Assembly: GCA_050732395.1 (NCBI GenBank)
Contig: JBOHQX010000274.1
Span: 14,996-78,995, forward strand
Direction of reading: 5' to 3'
Origin: JBIOXB01 sp050732395
Lineage (GTDB): Bacteria; Zhuqueibacterota; Zhuqueibacteria; Zhuqueibacterales; Zhuqueibacteraceae
DNA length: 64,000 nt
Shown here: piece after piece, positions 52,117 to 62,610 of the stretch
Layout: every line of letters begins with the position of its first letter
Numbering within the stretch: position 1 is the stretch's first letter
Position numbers and translations under genes: made by a program
The notes under the pieces: model-generated
Seen by the model: only the letters and a program-made list of their open reading frames with translations
What the model was told of the DNA's origin: nothing
The model's database searches: none

Positions 52117-55100
52117 TCACACACCAACCTTGAAATTCTGTCGCACCTCTGCCTGGCTGAGTGCGCGATCATAAATCGCGATCAAATAATATTCACCGCG
52201 CCAGGGATAATTCTGCGTAAGCTCATTGCCAAGCGCCAGTTCAAAATTCTCCCAGTTGTCAAGGCTGCCGCCGAGGGTAGGCCGAGAGTCCGGTGCGGGG
52301 TCTGTGCCGTTGAGATAGAATTTGATCCGGCCGGAAGTCTTGCGAGTGTAGACCACATGACACGGCTCCGGGACAAAGTCGATGTTTTGATAAGCGCGCC
52401 TGCCGTTCTTCAGGTGTACGCCGTCCTCATCCGTCTCTGTCGTGCGCAGGCGCACTTGAAATCGATTTTCGGCGAGCTGGCCCAGTGTAAAATTGCGCCG
52501 GCCACCATCGGCCGAGAATGTGAAGATCCGATCCGGACCTGAAGCCTCTTCCACAGTCGACCGCCTGATCCAAGCTTCAATCGTGATCTCCTTCGTGGCT
52601 TTCAGGGCATGGACCAAACGCAGAGCCGGGCCGTTGGATTTGATGATGGTGGGTGCAACGAGGCGCAGGCCCTTTTCCAGCCACCTCAGCGGCTGGGCGT
52701 TGTTGCCGATTTGCAGCATGCGTAAATCAATGGGCGCGCCGGCACCGGAGACATCGTGGATGGTATCGCCGGCGCCCTCATGGAACGTGTACAACACTTG
52801 CAAGCCTTCAAGCACTCGCGCTGAGGATGAAGGATGCACCATCAGCGTCAGCTCATCGCTGACCGGCGCACCCTGCGCATAATCTTTCGCCATCAGGCGT
52901 AAAACGTAGTTGCCGGCCTTCGAAAATCTTGCCGTTGTAAAAAGCGCCGCCGCATCTCCAAAAGTGACGTTGCCCGGGCCGCTCACTTTTGACCAGCTTG
53001 TTGTAACCACTCCCGGAGGATCTGGAAAACCGTCATCGGTGACGATGCCATCAAGCACCGCCGCTGCCGGCAGAGTGATTTCGAAATCGTCGCCGGCCTC
53101 GACTTCGGGTGCGCCGTTGGCAGTGAGGGAAATCAGGGCCTCACCGGCAAGCTGGTAGCCTGCGCCACGGATTTCAACAGTGAGCTTCAGCACATAGACG
53201 CCGCTCTTGCCAAAACTCGCGGTGGTACTGAGCGCGGATTCATCCGCAAATGACACTTCGCTCGGGCCGCTCACTTTCGTCCAGCGCCGCGTCACCAGGC
53301 CATCTGGATCGGCAAGGCCAAGCTCGAGCACTGTGCCGGTAAGCGCTGCCATTTGCGGCAACGTGACAATTGGCTCGGCGCTCGCGCGCACAACCGGCGC
53401 TTGATTCACAAAAACCGTCACCGCGGCAGTGGATTGCAAATAACGGTTGTGCACGGACAATTGCAGAACATATTTACCATAAGCCCTGAAGGTGACGGGT
53501 GTGTCCAGCGCATGTCCATCGGCAAAAACCGCCTGCCCGGCTGGGCCCTCGGTTTGCGACCAACTCACCGTCAGGTTCCTGGGCAAAGAGGCATCGCCCA
53601 GGCCATCATCCAAGATTTCACCGCTTAGTTGTGTGGAGGCCGCCGGCATCGACAGCCATTGCGTTGCGCCGGCACTGAGAGCCGGCGCTTTGTTGACGGT
53701 AATTTTCAATTCGTTACTGGCAGAGAGCTGATCATCCGAAGCAGTGAGGCGCAACGCATAAACCCCACTATCGCTGAAGGCCGCAAGCGTGCTCAGCGCA
53801 TCGGGATTATCGAAGATCACATTCGTGATGCCGCTCACTTGCGTCCACTTGACCCGGATTTGTTCGGGTTGCAGGCGATCATCGAGCAACAAGCCCTGCA
53901 GTGGTGCGGGGTGGGGCAGATTGATCATTTGATCTCCACCCGCAAACACGAATGGGGGCAAGTTGGTGTCTGCGCCGAATTCGAAATTCTGTTGTACTTC
54001 TGTTGCAGACAACGCGCGACCGTAAATGGCGACGAGGTGAAATTCGCCGGCCCACGCGCGATCGTGCCCTCCGTCTTCGCTCAGCTCGTTGCCAAATGCG
54101 AGGCGGGCATTGCGATCCCAATTCGAAAAACTGCCGGCCAGCCGGCGTTGCGCCGCCTCTTCGCCGTCAATAAAGAGTCGCAACGCGCCCGATGCTCCAC
54201 GCGTTAGTACGACGTGTGTGAGTGTGTTTGGTTGGACATTGCCAGCCGCCAAAGCTTTGTTGCTCGCATTGAGATTCGTGGTATCGGTGCGCACAGCCGC
54301 ATAGTAGCGGCTGCCGCGCTGCCCAAGCGTGAAATTGCGACTGCTTGCTCCGGAGGAGAGCGTCACAATACGCGCCAAGCTGCTTTGGTCTGTCTGGGCG
54401 GATTTGATCCACGCCTCGACCGTTAATTCATTGGTCTGTTGCAATGCATTGCACAACCGCGTGGGTGCCTGCGCGGTTTCCAATCTTGCAGGCTCTGTGA
54501 TCGCCAAACCGCCATCAACCCAGCTTGTGCCGTTGGCAGGAATCATAAGCGGCAATGCAGGATCAACCGCGGCAATGTCGCGCACGAGCAGGCCGTTGCC
54601 TTCCTTGAAAACATGTAACGTTTGTAAACCATTGCTCACACGACCCGCCACTGAAATGACGACCTCATCGCTCGCCGTGAAAAAACTGTTGTTGGCCGTC
54701 AGGCGCAGCAAGTACGGCCCGCTTTTCGTGAATTTCGCCGTGGTCGCCAGCGCATTTTTGTGGGCGAAATTCACATGGCCCGGCCCGCTCTCCACCGACC
54801 ACTCATAAGTCAGCGTCCCGCCCAATTCGTCGCCGAGTCCGGAATCAAGCAGAGCTCCGAGCAATTCCGCGGTATCACGCAGCCTAATTTCCTGATCTGC
54901 TCCGGCGGAAACAGCCGGCTCGCTATTCACTACAACCGTCAGATCGTCACTTACCGCGAACAGGCCGTCGTTGACCGTAAGACGTAAAACGTAAACCCCA
55001 CGGCTGTTGAAGCTCACTTTTGTGATCAGACCATTTGCATTCTCAAACACCACACCGTCGGGACCGCTCACCTTGTTCCAAATAATGAGCAAATTTTCGA

Positions 55101-58100
55101 GTGGCTGCTGGCTGTTAATAAGTACGCCTTGTAATGGCAACGTTTCGTTTATGGCAAGGTTTTGCGGATTGTCGGGGCCGGCATCCACCTCCGGCAACAA
55201 TGGCGCTCCGCCATCCACAAAATCGTCCTCGCCCGCGCCGAGAAAGAGCGTGTCTTCGGTGATGCCGAAATACAAACTCATGTATTGAATGATAGCCTCG
55301 GTGTGCGGCTGCAGCTCGGGATGATACGTCTTGATGGTCTCACGAATCGTGCGCGAGAATTCGGCAAAATTGGTGAGTTTATTCGCCACGAAGGGTTCGA
55401 GCAGCTTGATCAGCTCATAATTGCTGTCAATGTCAAGTGCCTTCATCGTCTGCTCCAACGGCGGGGCGGTCGGATCGGGCAAATCCGGCAAAACCCGGCT
55501 CACGAACGTGACGCGGTGCATGACGCGCCAGCATGGCGGCTTCTTGCCGCTTTGCCGCGCCTCGCGCAGGGCCGCCGCGTTCGGGTCGTCGCTTTGCTCG
55601 ATCCAAATCGGATGCACGACTTTGTTGAAAAAAGTGTCGAAGTGCTCGGGCTTAGGCTCGAGATAAAACGTCATAAAACGATACGCATTCACCTTGCCCG
55701 GCCATTTCTTGGGCCTGGGATTGTTGGGGTCACTCGTATCCATCACGATCTCGCCCTCGGGCGTGCGAAAGTATATGTTGCGTTCCACGCCGCTGAGCTC
55801 GGCGTTCACGCCGAAGGTGTTCTCCGATTCTTCACTCTTGGTCACCGTGAGATTGATGTGCCCGCCGAACATAGCCTGCAATTCCAGCTTGGCAGCGACT
55901 CCGAAAACGCTGAATTCCGCCGATATTCTTCCCCCGGCCTGGCCTTTGAATGCATATGAGCCGCCGCTGGTCTCTTGCAGCACGTCGAAGGTTTCCTGTG
56001 TCTCTGCAAACAAGCCGCCATCCGAAGTCCACACGTAGGTGTTGCAGAGGTTGCGCTTCTCGATATTCGGCAGATTGTTGAGAATTCTCCCTTCCGCCAA
56101 ATCCTTGCTGGAAAAATGCAACGCGTCCTGCCGCCGGCCCTTTGCGCCCGCGTCCCACTGCTCGTAAAATGCACGCAAGGTTTCTTCTTCACGAATGATT
56201 CGATTCTTCAAACTGTATGCTTCGATCGGCTTGAAATAACTGCTGTCCGGATTGTACGTCATGGCATTGGGATAGTCGATATCAGTATCGAAGCCGACCT
56301 TGCCATCGAGCGTTCCTTGTTTGGTATAGTGAGGGTTGATGGGAAACGAAATGATGTTCCAATCCTTTGGAATATCGGGATTGGGGCGCATTTGATAGGA
56401 TACCAACGCGTTGTTGTGCGCCAGGCGCAAAGCAAAGACGTCGGCGGTCTCGGATTGCACCAGCGCGAAGCCGACGTTGTCGGGAACGTAGCGCCGCCCG
56501 ACTTTGGGGTAGGGATACCTGATATTGTTGATGTTCTCGACGATACCCCGCAGCTCGAGTTTGCTGGTCTTGGTCGTGGTGCGGCCGCGGCCGATGCTGG
56601 CGTCTTGCAGCCAGCCGAGGCTGTGCTCGAACGTGGCCTTCACGCCGCCAGTGATTTCTGCTTCGACGACTTCGGTGAGCACAATGGGCGCAAGGGGCAC
56701 CACCGGAGTGCTCGTGAACACCTGCGCGCCGCCGCCGAATTCTGCGGACAGCTCGACGTTCATGTCGAAGCCACGATCACGCTCGGCGGAATACGTGAAC
56801 GTGGTTTTGTCTGCGTCCGCTATTTCAATCGCGGTCGCGCCATCATAGTCCGTGAACTCTTTCAACACGTAGTCAAAAAAAGTGAAATTCTCGCTCGGCG
56901 CCGGCGGTGGGCCTTCGATGTACCCGATCATTTCCGGATCGAATTGCACCTGGCCGATCCATTCCGTCACCAGATTGCCGACTTTGAAGCCGGTGATCAA
57001 GTGCCATTGCCCGCCTCTGATAAAGGCGTAGCAGCGCTTGAGAACGCCGATGAGATTACCTTCCACGTCGTATTGTAAATCACCATACTCCTGCACCGCG
57101 GGCCGGCCCTGCAGAATGCCGTTGAACGGTGTCTTGATGCCGGCGAGCGCGCTGCGCACTTGTGGCGTGTCTTCATTGATCGGCGCGGTGGAGAACACGT
57201 AGAGCGTATCCTGCAATACGAGATCGTTGCCGCGGAACGAGTGATCGGTGAGCTCGCCCGGTTTTTCCGCATCGAATGTATAATACGCGATCAGTTCTTC
57301 TTTTTCACCGAGCAGGCGCGTAAACATGTTGTCTTGAATTTGCTCCTGGGTGCGCGGCATGCGCCACACACGCACCTCCTCCAGTTCGCCCTGGAAGTAA
57401 TTTCGCACGGTGCTGTTGGCGAGTGCGCCCAGCGTGAATTGATCCCGGTCGACCGGGAAGCTGCTTGCCGGTCTGAACTCGGTCGCTACAGTTTCGCCGT
57501 TGCAATACAAAGTCAAGCGCGAAGCATTGAATTCCGGGTTCTTGAGCCATTCGATATTGCCTTTGAATCTGGCATGATTGCTGCTTTTGGAATCGAAGGC
57601 AATGTTGCCATCATTTTCCTCGCAGCGCCACCACGAGACCAGGCCTTTTTCGTTGCCGAGCAGATCAACGCCGATGTTCTCCGGCTCGCGCACCACGTTC
57701 CAAATACGCACTTCACTGATCACGCCTTTGAAGCGCGCCTCGATCAAATTGGGCAGAAATGCGCGGCCAATTTCGAGCGCATCGCTGCTGCTGCCGATCT
57801 CCGCGCCTTCATACTTACCCGAGCCGCATGCCACGATCGTTCCTTGATCGTTCTTTTTGTAAAACTTGATATCGTGCCACTGCTCCACGTCTGTACCGGT
57901 CAACTGGCCTTGACTGTTTCGCTTTTCAGTGATCACGACTTGGTGTTTGCGCGTCACTGCGATACGGTTGAAAGAGCCACGTCGCAGCGCATTGTCATCG
58001 GAGGCAAAGACGTGATTACCGTTATCGACGTCTTCAAAAGCAAACATCAAACGATCATTTTCGCCGGCGTAAAGCGTGTAAGGCGAATTTTGCTCCGTAC

Positions 58101-61100
58101 CGTCGTCGATCTTGCCCTTGCTGAGAATGCCCAACGGATCTTGATGATCCGCCCGCAAAAACACTTCAATGGTCAAATCGCCCACTATGTCCAGAGTGCT
58201 GTCACCGCCGCAGTCAAGATACGACACGCCGTCGAATTTCAGCGCGTAGGATTGATTAAATGCCGCAGCCAGATGCGTCCAACTGCCCGCAGTAAACACC
58301 TCTTTCGCCTGTACGAACAATTCGCCCACACCGGCATAGGCCGCATAACCCGGCAGCGGCGAAACCGCAAGCTGCGGATTGCCATTCTTCGTGCTCGCGT
58401 GATTGTAGCGAGAATAATCGCGCCCAAAACCCGCTTCGAAATGCCAATACCCTGCGAGATCGGTTTCGTTGCCTCCAAGCTGGCGATTCATATCAGCTTG
58501 AATCTCGCTCGGTGGGCGCCCACGCTTCCAGATGCGCACGTCGTCAATCTCGCCCTTGAACAGCCGCTCTTTGGCGCCGCCGCGGCTGCCAATGGCCCAA
58601 TCCGCCTCCACTTGCAGCGCGCCGGTCGATTCAATTTGCGCAGCGACTTCAACGCCGTTGCGATAAAGCCGCCAGGCCGCACCGTCATATACTCCGGCGA
58701 GATGAATCCAGTTGAGGCCGTTTTGATCGGCTGCCGGCATTTCCGATGAAGCCAGGTGATCGCTGCCGTTCCAGGAGCCGGCTTGATAAAAGTATTTGTT
58801 ATTGCTTAGGAGTATGCGGAGAAAAACTTCACGGTCGGGGTTTTGTGCGAAGCCGTGCGCCACGATGTTTTGAATGGTTTTGTTGGCATCGACCTCCGGC
58901 TTGACCCATGCTTCGATGGTGAGGGCACCTGAAAAATTCAGCGCCTCGTGATTCTCAATGCTGATATAGTCATTCACACCGTCAAAGCTCAGTGCCGATT
59001 TCAATTCTTTGCGCTCCAAGCCCAGCGCATAGCGCGAATCTGCGGAACGATGTTGAATGATCTGCCCGCGATTTTCGATGACCTGAGGCCGCGCCCATGC
59101 TTCCATCGTGACATCGCCGTCCGCCGCAAGTTTTTTCAGATCCGCTGCCGACGTCGAAGCGAGCTGCGCATAGCTGTTCGCGCCATCAAAGGCGAGCGTG
59201 TGTCCGGGCGCGGCTGCAGTCCACAAGCATGAAATCGTGTTGCCGGAGGACAGCGCTTGCTCGGTTTGGACTCTTCCAGCGGTGTGCAGCGCACTCGCCA
59301 GGATCAACAGGGAGCCGTTGCTCAGGTTACTGGGGATTTTTGTGGCGCTCGCATGCTGCACGTAATCATATTCTATAAAAAAGATCGGCACCGGCTCATT
59401 CGGTACGCTCGTCGCCAGGCTTTCCACGACGATCGTAGTAGCGCCTTTAGGCGCAATCTCCCCAACCGTCATGCGAATATCGCCGCTGCGCAAGGTCATC
59501 CCCTTCTCCAATGCACGCCGGCTGCCCGTGTCGATCGTGATGCTCTCGACGCGGCCCTGATTCATCACGATCAAGCCGGTACCAATGTACGCGCGCTCAT
59601 TGGCGAGACCGTTCAGCACTTTGGCAAAGCGTTCCGGCTCGCGCGGCACCTGTTGCCAGGTCTCCACCAGATCGTTGGGGCCGGTGAGCGTCACGGTACA
59701 TGTCGCCTCTTCTGCGCCCGCGGCGACATGGATCTTGAGCTGGTCCATCTCCGGCTCCGTGGAACGTGCGACACACAACACACACTCGCTGCCGCGTTCG
59801 TCCACGAGGCGGTATTGCGGCCGCTGCGTCAGGGTATTGTAATACGTCACGAAGAACTGGTCATCGGTGCCGCGAAAGTAGAGGGCGAGTTTGCCGGTGG
59901 CGCTGTCGAACAACAGCGGCGCATGATCGGTCCAAGCGAATTCCAGCAAACCGCCGGTCAGGCTCAAACCGATGGGGTCGGTAAACACCAGCGCCATGGG
60001 CGCGGCCACGCCTTCATTGAGCGAGATGCGAAGCCTGTCAAGCTCGGTTTGTTGGCTGGTGAGCAGCAATTCTTTTTCGTGGCGCTGCTGCCTCTTGTCC
60101 TGGCGGCTGGCATCGAGGTTGTTGCGTTCGTCGCGCAAAGCCTGCGTAGAAGCCGCAACCTCGTTTTCGGCGGCTATGCGGGCTTGCGTGGCGTGGTTGA
60201 GTGTCTGATTGAAACTCGCGTTGGTGCGAATATCCAAGCTGGAGATGATGTCATTCCAATCATCGCCGACGTAGCCGGTGCTCTCCGTGAAAGCTTTGGA
60301 ATCGCCGCCGCGATTGGCATGCTCATAAACCGTGACTTCCAGAGCCTCGGAAATGCTAATCGAAGAAATAATGTCGTTGAAGCCGTGCCCGCGCAAATCC
60401 GTGTAGCCCACGAAACCGCCGCCGAATTGCCCGCCATTGCGGCCATATGAAATCACGCGGCCGCGAAAATTGCTGTGTTCGTACAGCAGGACCCGGCCGC
60501 TGGCAAGGTCGCTTGACAACGATTGTTCGCGACTCCGTGCTTGCGCCAGCGTGGCGCGATCGGCCTGCAGTTCTTGAATTCTGGCGTTGATGCGGTCGCG
60601 TTCAGTGAAGCGAATATCCGTGACGCGCCGGTTGCCGGTGTCGTTGATGGCTTCATTGACGATATCGATCACGCTATTGAGCACCTCGATCTCGTCGGTG
60701 AGATTGACGGCGTCATTCCGCAAGCCCAGCACCTGTTGCTCCCTCACGCTGGCGTCGTTGAGCAAATCGTCGATCGTACGGCCGCCAAGCGTGGGCCGGG
60801 GTATCACCGGCAGCTCCAGATTGTCCGGCGTTTGCGCCAGGCGTCCCGTACTGGCGACGCCGAAATCGAGCGCCGCGATTTCCTTGTTGGCCCCGCCGGC
60901 GCTTTGCATCGCCACCGCAAGCATCACACGCGCGTTATGCTTGAGCGGTTTGGACGCGCCCTCATAACCGGTGGCGGTTTTTTCTTGGTGATAGTACAAC
61001 AACGCCGTTGGCCCCGAGGCCACCTCGCGCCCGGCGATGCGAAAGCTGCTACGATTCAAGCCGGAGTTTTCGCCGATGGGCGCATCCGAGGTGACCCATT

Positions 61101-62610
61101 CGCCGCCGTGAATGGTTCCGTTCGCGGCGTGGTCGGTTTGATCGTAAACCGTGTCGCCCGAAGCTTCATCGAAACGCCAATATCCCGCGAGCCCGGGCTC
61201 AAGGCCGGTCAGGCGCTGGCGCATGTCGATTTTGAGCTCATCCTGTGTGCGTGGCCGATTCCACAAGCGAATCTCGTCAATCGTGCCTTGCATAGAATTG
61301 CCATTGGGCTCGCCGATAAAGTGAATGTTGCTCGCGATCGGCTTCTTGCCAGCGAGGGGCTCGCGCTGTTCTTGCTTCACGCCGCCAATGAAAACGTCGG
61401 CCTGCTGCGTGCGATGCCGTTCGTCGCCATTGACGAAAACACGGTACGAATCACCATTAAACGCGACCGCGAGATGATTCCACGCATTGAGCGTGAGAAT
61501 GTGCCCGGTGGTGAGCTCGTACCATTTTTCGCCGTCGCCAAAGCCTGCGCGAATCGCCCTGCCTTGATACGTCCACAGCGATGGTGCGGCGTTCTTGTCC
61601 TGGCCCTTGTCCGTGAGCAGCGCTTGCACGCCGTCTGCGCTGGTCGGGTAAATCCAAGCCTCTTGTGTGAAGGCCTGGCCGGCGCTCGAGCCGCTGCCGA
61701 GGTCGACGTGCCAATTACCATCCGCGAAATGCAAGGCCGACTCGGCATAGCCGATGAAATTCGGCTCCTGCGAGCCGCGAGTATTGAACAAGCCGTCCGC
61801 GGCGCGTTCGATATTGAAGGAATCCATGGCGCCGGTTTTGCCGTTGTGCGCGAAGATTTGCCAGCGCTGCACTCCAACAACTTGTGTGGGCAGCAACAGC
61901 GCTGTGAAGCGGCCTGCATTCAAATTGCCGATGAAGCGCAACTCCTGCGTGGGCTCGAAGAAGGGATGATCTTCCATATCTTTCGCCCCGAGACTGTCCT
62001 TGCGGCTTTCGGGCCGCGTCTTGCTGCGGCTGCGCTGATAGCGCACTTCCATTTTGGTTTTCAAATCCGTGCCCGCGAGCACGAAGCGGTCGGCGAGCAA
62101 AGTCGAATTGACGATCGGCACGGGATTGCCGTCGGCGTCGGTGATGGGTTTGCCTTCACTATCGAGCTTGAACACCACGTGGGGATGATTTGCATCAATC
62201 GCCTGTCGGAAGATGAACACGTGCCGGCTGTCGGAAAGCGCTTGGAACGGCGCATCGGCAGTGAGCCGGGCTGTGGTGGAAAGAAAAATATCCTTCTCTT
62301 CTTCGCGCACGCGCGTGCCGCGCGCAGCGGCTGTGCGGCTGCCCTTTTTGACCACAGGTAGCATGGTTTGATCCGCCACACCCACCCCTACTTCTGCAAT
62401 CTCGTTGGGAAAAATCAATTCTTTGGGATTGCCCATCCAGTAATTGACGTCCAGGGGAGACTTGATCTGCGTATTCTCGAGATCCAAAACCGAATAGAAA
62501 ATTCGCCGCTCGCTATCCAGCGCGAAGGCGATGACCGTGCCTTTATGGCGGACCATGGTGACGTGTTTGTACGTGCGGTTGCTGTAGGTCTTGATGAAAG
62601 TGCTGAGCAT
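52117..62610 (-). CDS. Giant multidomain LamG / beta-gamma-crystallin / PKD protein (3497 aa)
   Basis: One open frame with ATG at 62610 and AGGAG eight bases upstream. No signal peptide, lipobox or sorting tail is visible. Approximate order: unassigned N-terminus (1-285, with TYKHVTMVRHKGTVIAFALD); LamG jellyroll (290-505); coiled coil (615-700); beta-gamma-crystallin domain (704-798) with two N/D-D-I-I-S-S calcium-type motifs; coiled coil (802-865); beta-rich part; LamG modules (about 1135-1795, with LTIEAWVKP and SALSFDGVNDYI); unassigned core (about 1890-2380); two PKD-like domains (2470-2660); LamG (2662-2885); four more PKD-like domains (2885-3265); final LamG (3265-3497). PKD units carry W-S-K-V-S-G-P-G and Y-V-L-R-L-T/M-A. 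It is presumably an adhesin, a toxin-like effector or a structural protein. Confidence 0.85.
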   Translation of the reverse strand: MLSTFIKTYSNRTYKHVTMVRHKGTVIAFALDSERRIFYSVLDLENTQIKSPLDVNYWMGNPKELIFPNEIAEVGVGVADQTMLPVVKKGSRTAAARGTRVREEEKDIFLSTTARLTADAPFQALSDSRHVFIFRQAIDANHPHVVFKLDSEGKPITDADGNPVPIVNSTLLADRFVLAGTDLKTKMEVRYQRSRSKTRPESRKDSLGAKDMEDHPFFEPTQELRFIGNLNAGRFTALLLPTQVVGVQRWQIFAHNGKTGAMDSFNIERAADGLFNTRGSQEPNFIGYAESALHFADGNWHVDLGSGSSAGQAFTQEAWIYPTSADGVQALLTDKGQDKNAAPSLWTYQGRAIRAGFGDGEKWYELTTGHILTLNAWNHLAVAFNGDSYRVFVNGDERHRTQQADVFIGGVKQEQREPLAGKKPIASNIHFIGEPNGNSMQGTIDEIRLWNRPRTQDELKIDMRQRLTGLEPGLAGYWRFDEASGDTVYDQTDHAANGTIHGGEWVTSDAPIGENSGLNRSSFRIAGREVASGPTALLYYHQEKTATGYEGASKPLKHNARVMLAVAMQSAGGANKEIAALDFGVASTGRLAQTPDNLELPVIPRPTLGGRTIDDLLNDASVREQQVLGLRNDAVNLTDEIEVLNSVIDIVNEAINDTGNRRVTDIRFTERDRINARIQELQADRATLAQARSREQSLSSDLASGRVLLYEHSNFRGRVISYGRNGGQFGGGFVGYTDLRGHGFNDIISSISISEALEVTVYEHANRGGDSKAFTESTGYVGDDWNDIISSLDIRTNASFNQTLNHATQARIAAENEVAASTQALRDERNNLDASRQDKRQQRHEKELLLTSQQTELDRLRISLNEGVAAPMALVFTDPIGLSLTGGLLEFAWTDHAPLLFDSATGKLALYFRGTDDQFFVTYYNTLTQRPQYRLVDERGSECVLCVARSTEPEMDQLKIHVAAGAEEATCTVTLTGPNDLVETWQQVPREPERFAKVLNGLANERAYIGTGLIVMNQGRVESITIDTGSRRALEKGMTLRSGDIRMTVGEIAPKGATTIVVESLATSVPNEPVPIFFIEYDYVQHASATKIPSNLSNGSLLILASALHTAGRVQTEQALSSGNTISCLWTAAAPGHTLAFDGANSYAQLASTSAADLKKLAADGDVTMEAWARPQVIENRGQIIQHRSADSRYALGLERKELKSALSFDGVNDYISIENHEALNFSGALTIEAWVKPEVDANKTIQNIVAHGFAQNPDREVFLRILLSNNKYFYQAGSWNGSDHLASSEMPAADQNGLNWIHLAGVYDGAAWRLYRNGVEVAAQIESTGALQVEADWAIGSRGGAKERLFKGEIDDVRIWKRGRPPSEIQADMNRQLGGNETDLAGYWHFEAGFGRDYSRYNHASTKNGNPQLAVSPLPGYAAYAGVGELFVQAKEVFTAGSWTHLAAAFNQSYALKFDGVSYLDCGGDSTLDIVGDLTIEVFLRADHQDPLGILSKGKIDDGTEQNSPYTLYAGENDRLMFAFEDVDNGNHVFASDDNALRRGSFNRIAVTRKHQVVITEKRNSQGQLTGTDVEQWHDIKFYKKNDQGTIVACGSGKYEGAEIGSSSDALEIGRAFLPNLIEARFKGVISEVRIWNVVREPENIGVDLLGNEKGLVSWWRCEENDGNIAFDSKSSNHARFKGNIEWLKNPEFNASRLTLYCNGETVATEFRPASSFPVDRDQFTLGALANSTVRNYFQGELEEVRVWRMPRTQEQIQDNMFTRLLGEKEELIAYYTFDAEKPGELTDHSFRGNDLVLQDTLYVFSTAPINEDTPQVRSALAGIKTPFNGILQGRPAVQEYGDLQYDVEGNLIGVLKRCYAFIRGGQWHLITGFKVGNLVTEWIGQVQFDPEMIGYIEGPPPAPSENFTFFDYVLKEFTDYDGATAIEIADADKTTFTYSAERDRGFDMNVELSAEFGGGAQVFTSTPVVPLAPIVLTEVVEAEITGGVKATFEHSLGWLQDASIGRGRTTTKTSKLELRGIVENINNIRYPYPKVGRRYVPDNVGFALVQSETADVFALRLAHNNALVSYQMRPNPDIPKDWNIISFPINPHYTKQGTLDGKVGFDTDIDYPNAMTYNPDSSYFKPIEAYSLKNRIIREEETLRAFYEQWDAGAKGRRQDALHFSSKDLAEGRILNNLPNIEKRNLCNTYVWTSDGGLFAETQETFDVLQETSGGSYAFKGQAGGRISAEFSVFGVAAKLELQAMFGGHINLTVTKSEESENTFGVNAELSGVERNIYFRTPEGEIVMDTSDPNNPRPKKWPGKVNAYRFMTFYLEPKPEHFDTFFNKVVHPIWIEQSDDPNAAALREARQSGKKPPCWRVMHRVTFVSRVLPDLPDPTAPPLEQTMKALDIDSNYELIKLLEPFVANKLTNFAEFSRTIRETIKTYHPELQPHTEAIIQYMSLYFGITEDTLFLGAGEDDFVDGGAPLLPEVDAGPDNPQNLAINETLPLQGVLINSQQPLENLLIIWNKVSGPDGVVFENANGLITKVSFNSRGVYVLRLTVNDGLFAVSDDLTVVVNSEPAVSAGADQEIRLRDTAELLGALLDSGLGDELGGTLTYEWSVESGPGHVNFAHKNALATTAKFTKSGPYLLRLTANNSFFTASDEVVISVAGRVSNGLQTLHVFKEGNGLLVRDIAAVDPALPLMIPANGTSWVDGGLAITEPARLETAQAPTRLCNALQQTNELTVEAWIKSAQTDQSSLARIVTLSSGASSRNFTLGQRGSRYYAAVRTDTTNLNASNKALAAGNVQPNTLTHVVLTRGASGALRLFIDGEEAAQRRLAGSFSNWDRNARLAFGNELSEDGGHDRAWAGEFHLVAIYGRALSATEVQQNFEFGADTNLPPFVFAGGDQMINLPHPAPLQGLLLDDRLQPEQIRVKWTQVSGITNVIFDNPDALSTLAAFSDSGVYALRLTASDDQLSASNELKITVNKAPALSAGATQWLSMPAASTQLSGEILDDGLGDASLPRNLTVSWSQTEGPAGQAVFADGHALDTPVTFRAYGKYVLQLSVHNRYLQSTAAVTVFVNQAPVVRASAEPIVTLPQMAALTGTVLELGLADPDGLVTRRWTKVSGPSEVSFADESALSTTASFGKSGVYVLKLTVEIRGAGYQLAGEALISLTANGAPEVEAGDDFEITLPAAAVLDGIVTDDGFPDPPGVVTTSWSKVSGPGNVTFGDAAALFTTARFSKAGNYVLRLMAKDYAQGAPVSDELTLMVHPSSSARVLEGLQVLYTFHEGAGDTIHDVSGAGAPIDLRMLQIGNNAQPLRWLEKGLRLVAPTIIKSNGPALRLVHALKATKEITIEAWIRRSTVEEASGPDRIFTFSADGGRRNFTLGQLAENRFQVRLRTTETDEDGVHLKNGRRAYQNIDFVPEPCHVVYTRKTSGRIKFYLNGTDPAPDSRPTLGGSLDNWENFELALGNELTQNYPWRGEYYLIAIYDRALSQAEVRQNFKVGV
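60218..60498 (-). other. Beta-gamma-crystallin domain within the giant protein
   Basis: About residues 704-798 of the giant protein. Two Greek-key motifs are seen: VLLYEHSNFRGRVISYG ending GFNDIISSISI, and VTVYEHANRGGDSKAF ending DWNDIISSLDI. The N/D-D-x-x-S-S segments are the Ca2+-binding signature of microbial beta-gamma-crystallins. Long heptad-like helices flank the domain on both sides. Confidence 0.75.

Noticed and set aside
57160..62361. Long plus-strand ORFs (up to about 612 codons) inside the giant gene
   Set aside because: Antisense shadows caused by codon composition of the minus-strand gene; no domain or ribosome site fits, while the minus strand has clear domains throughout.
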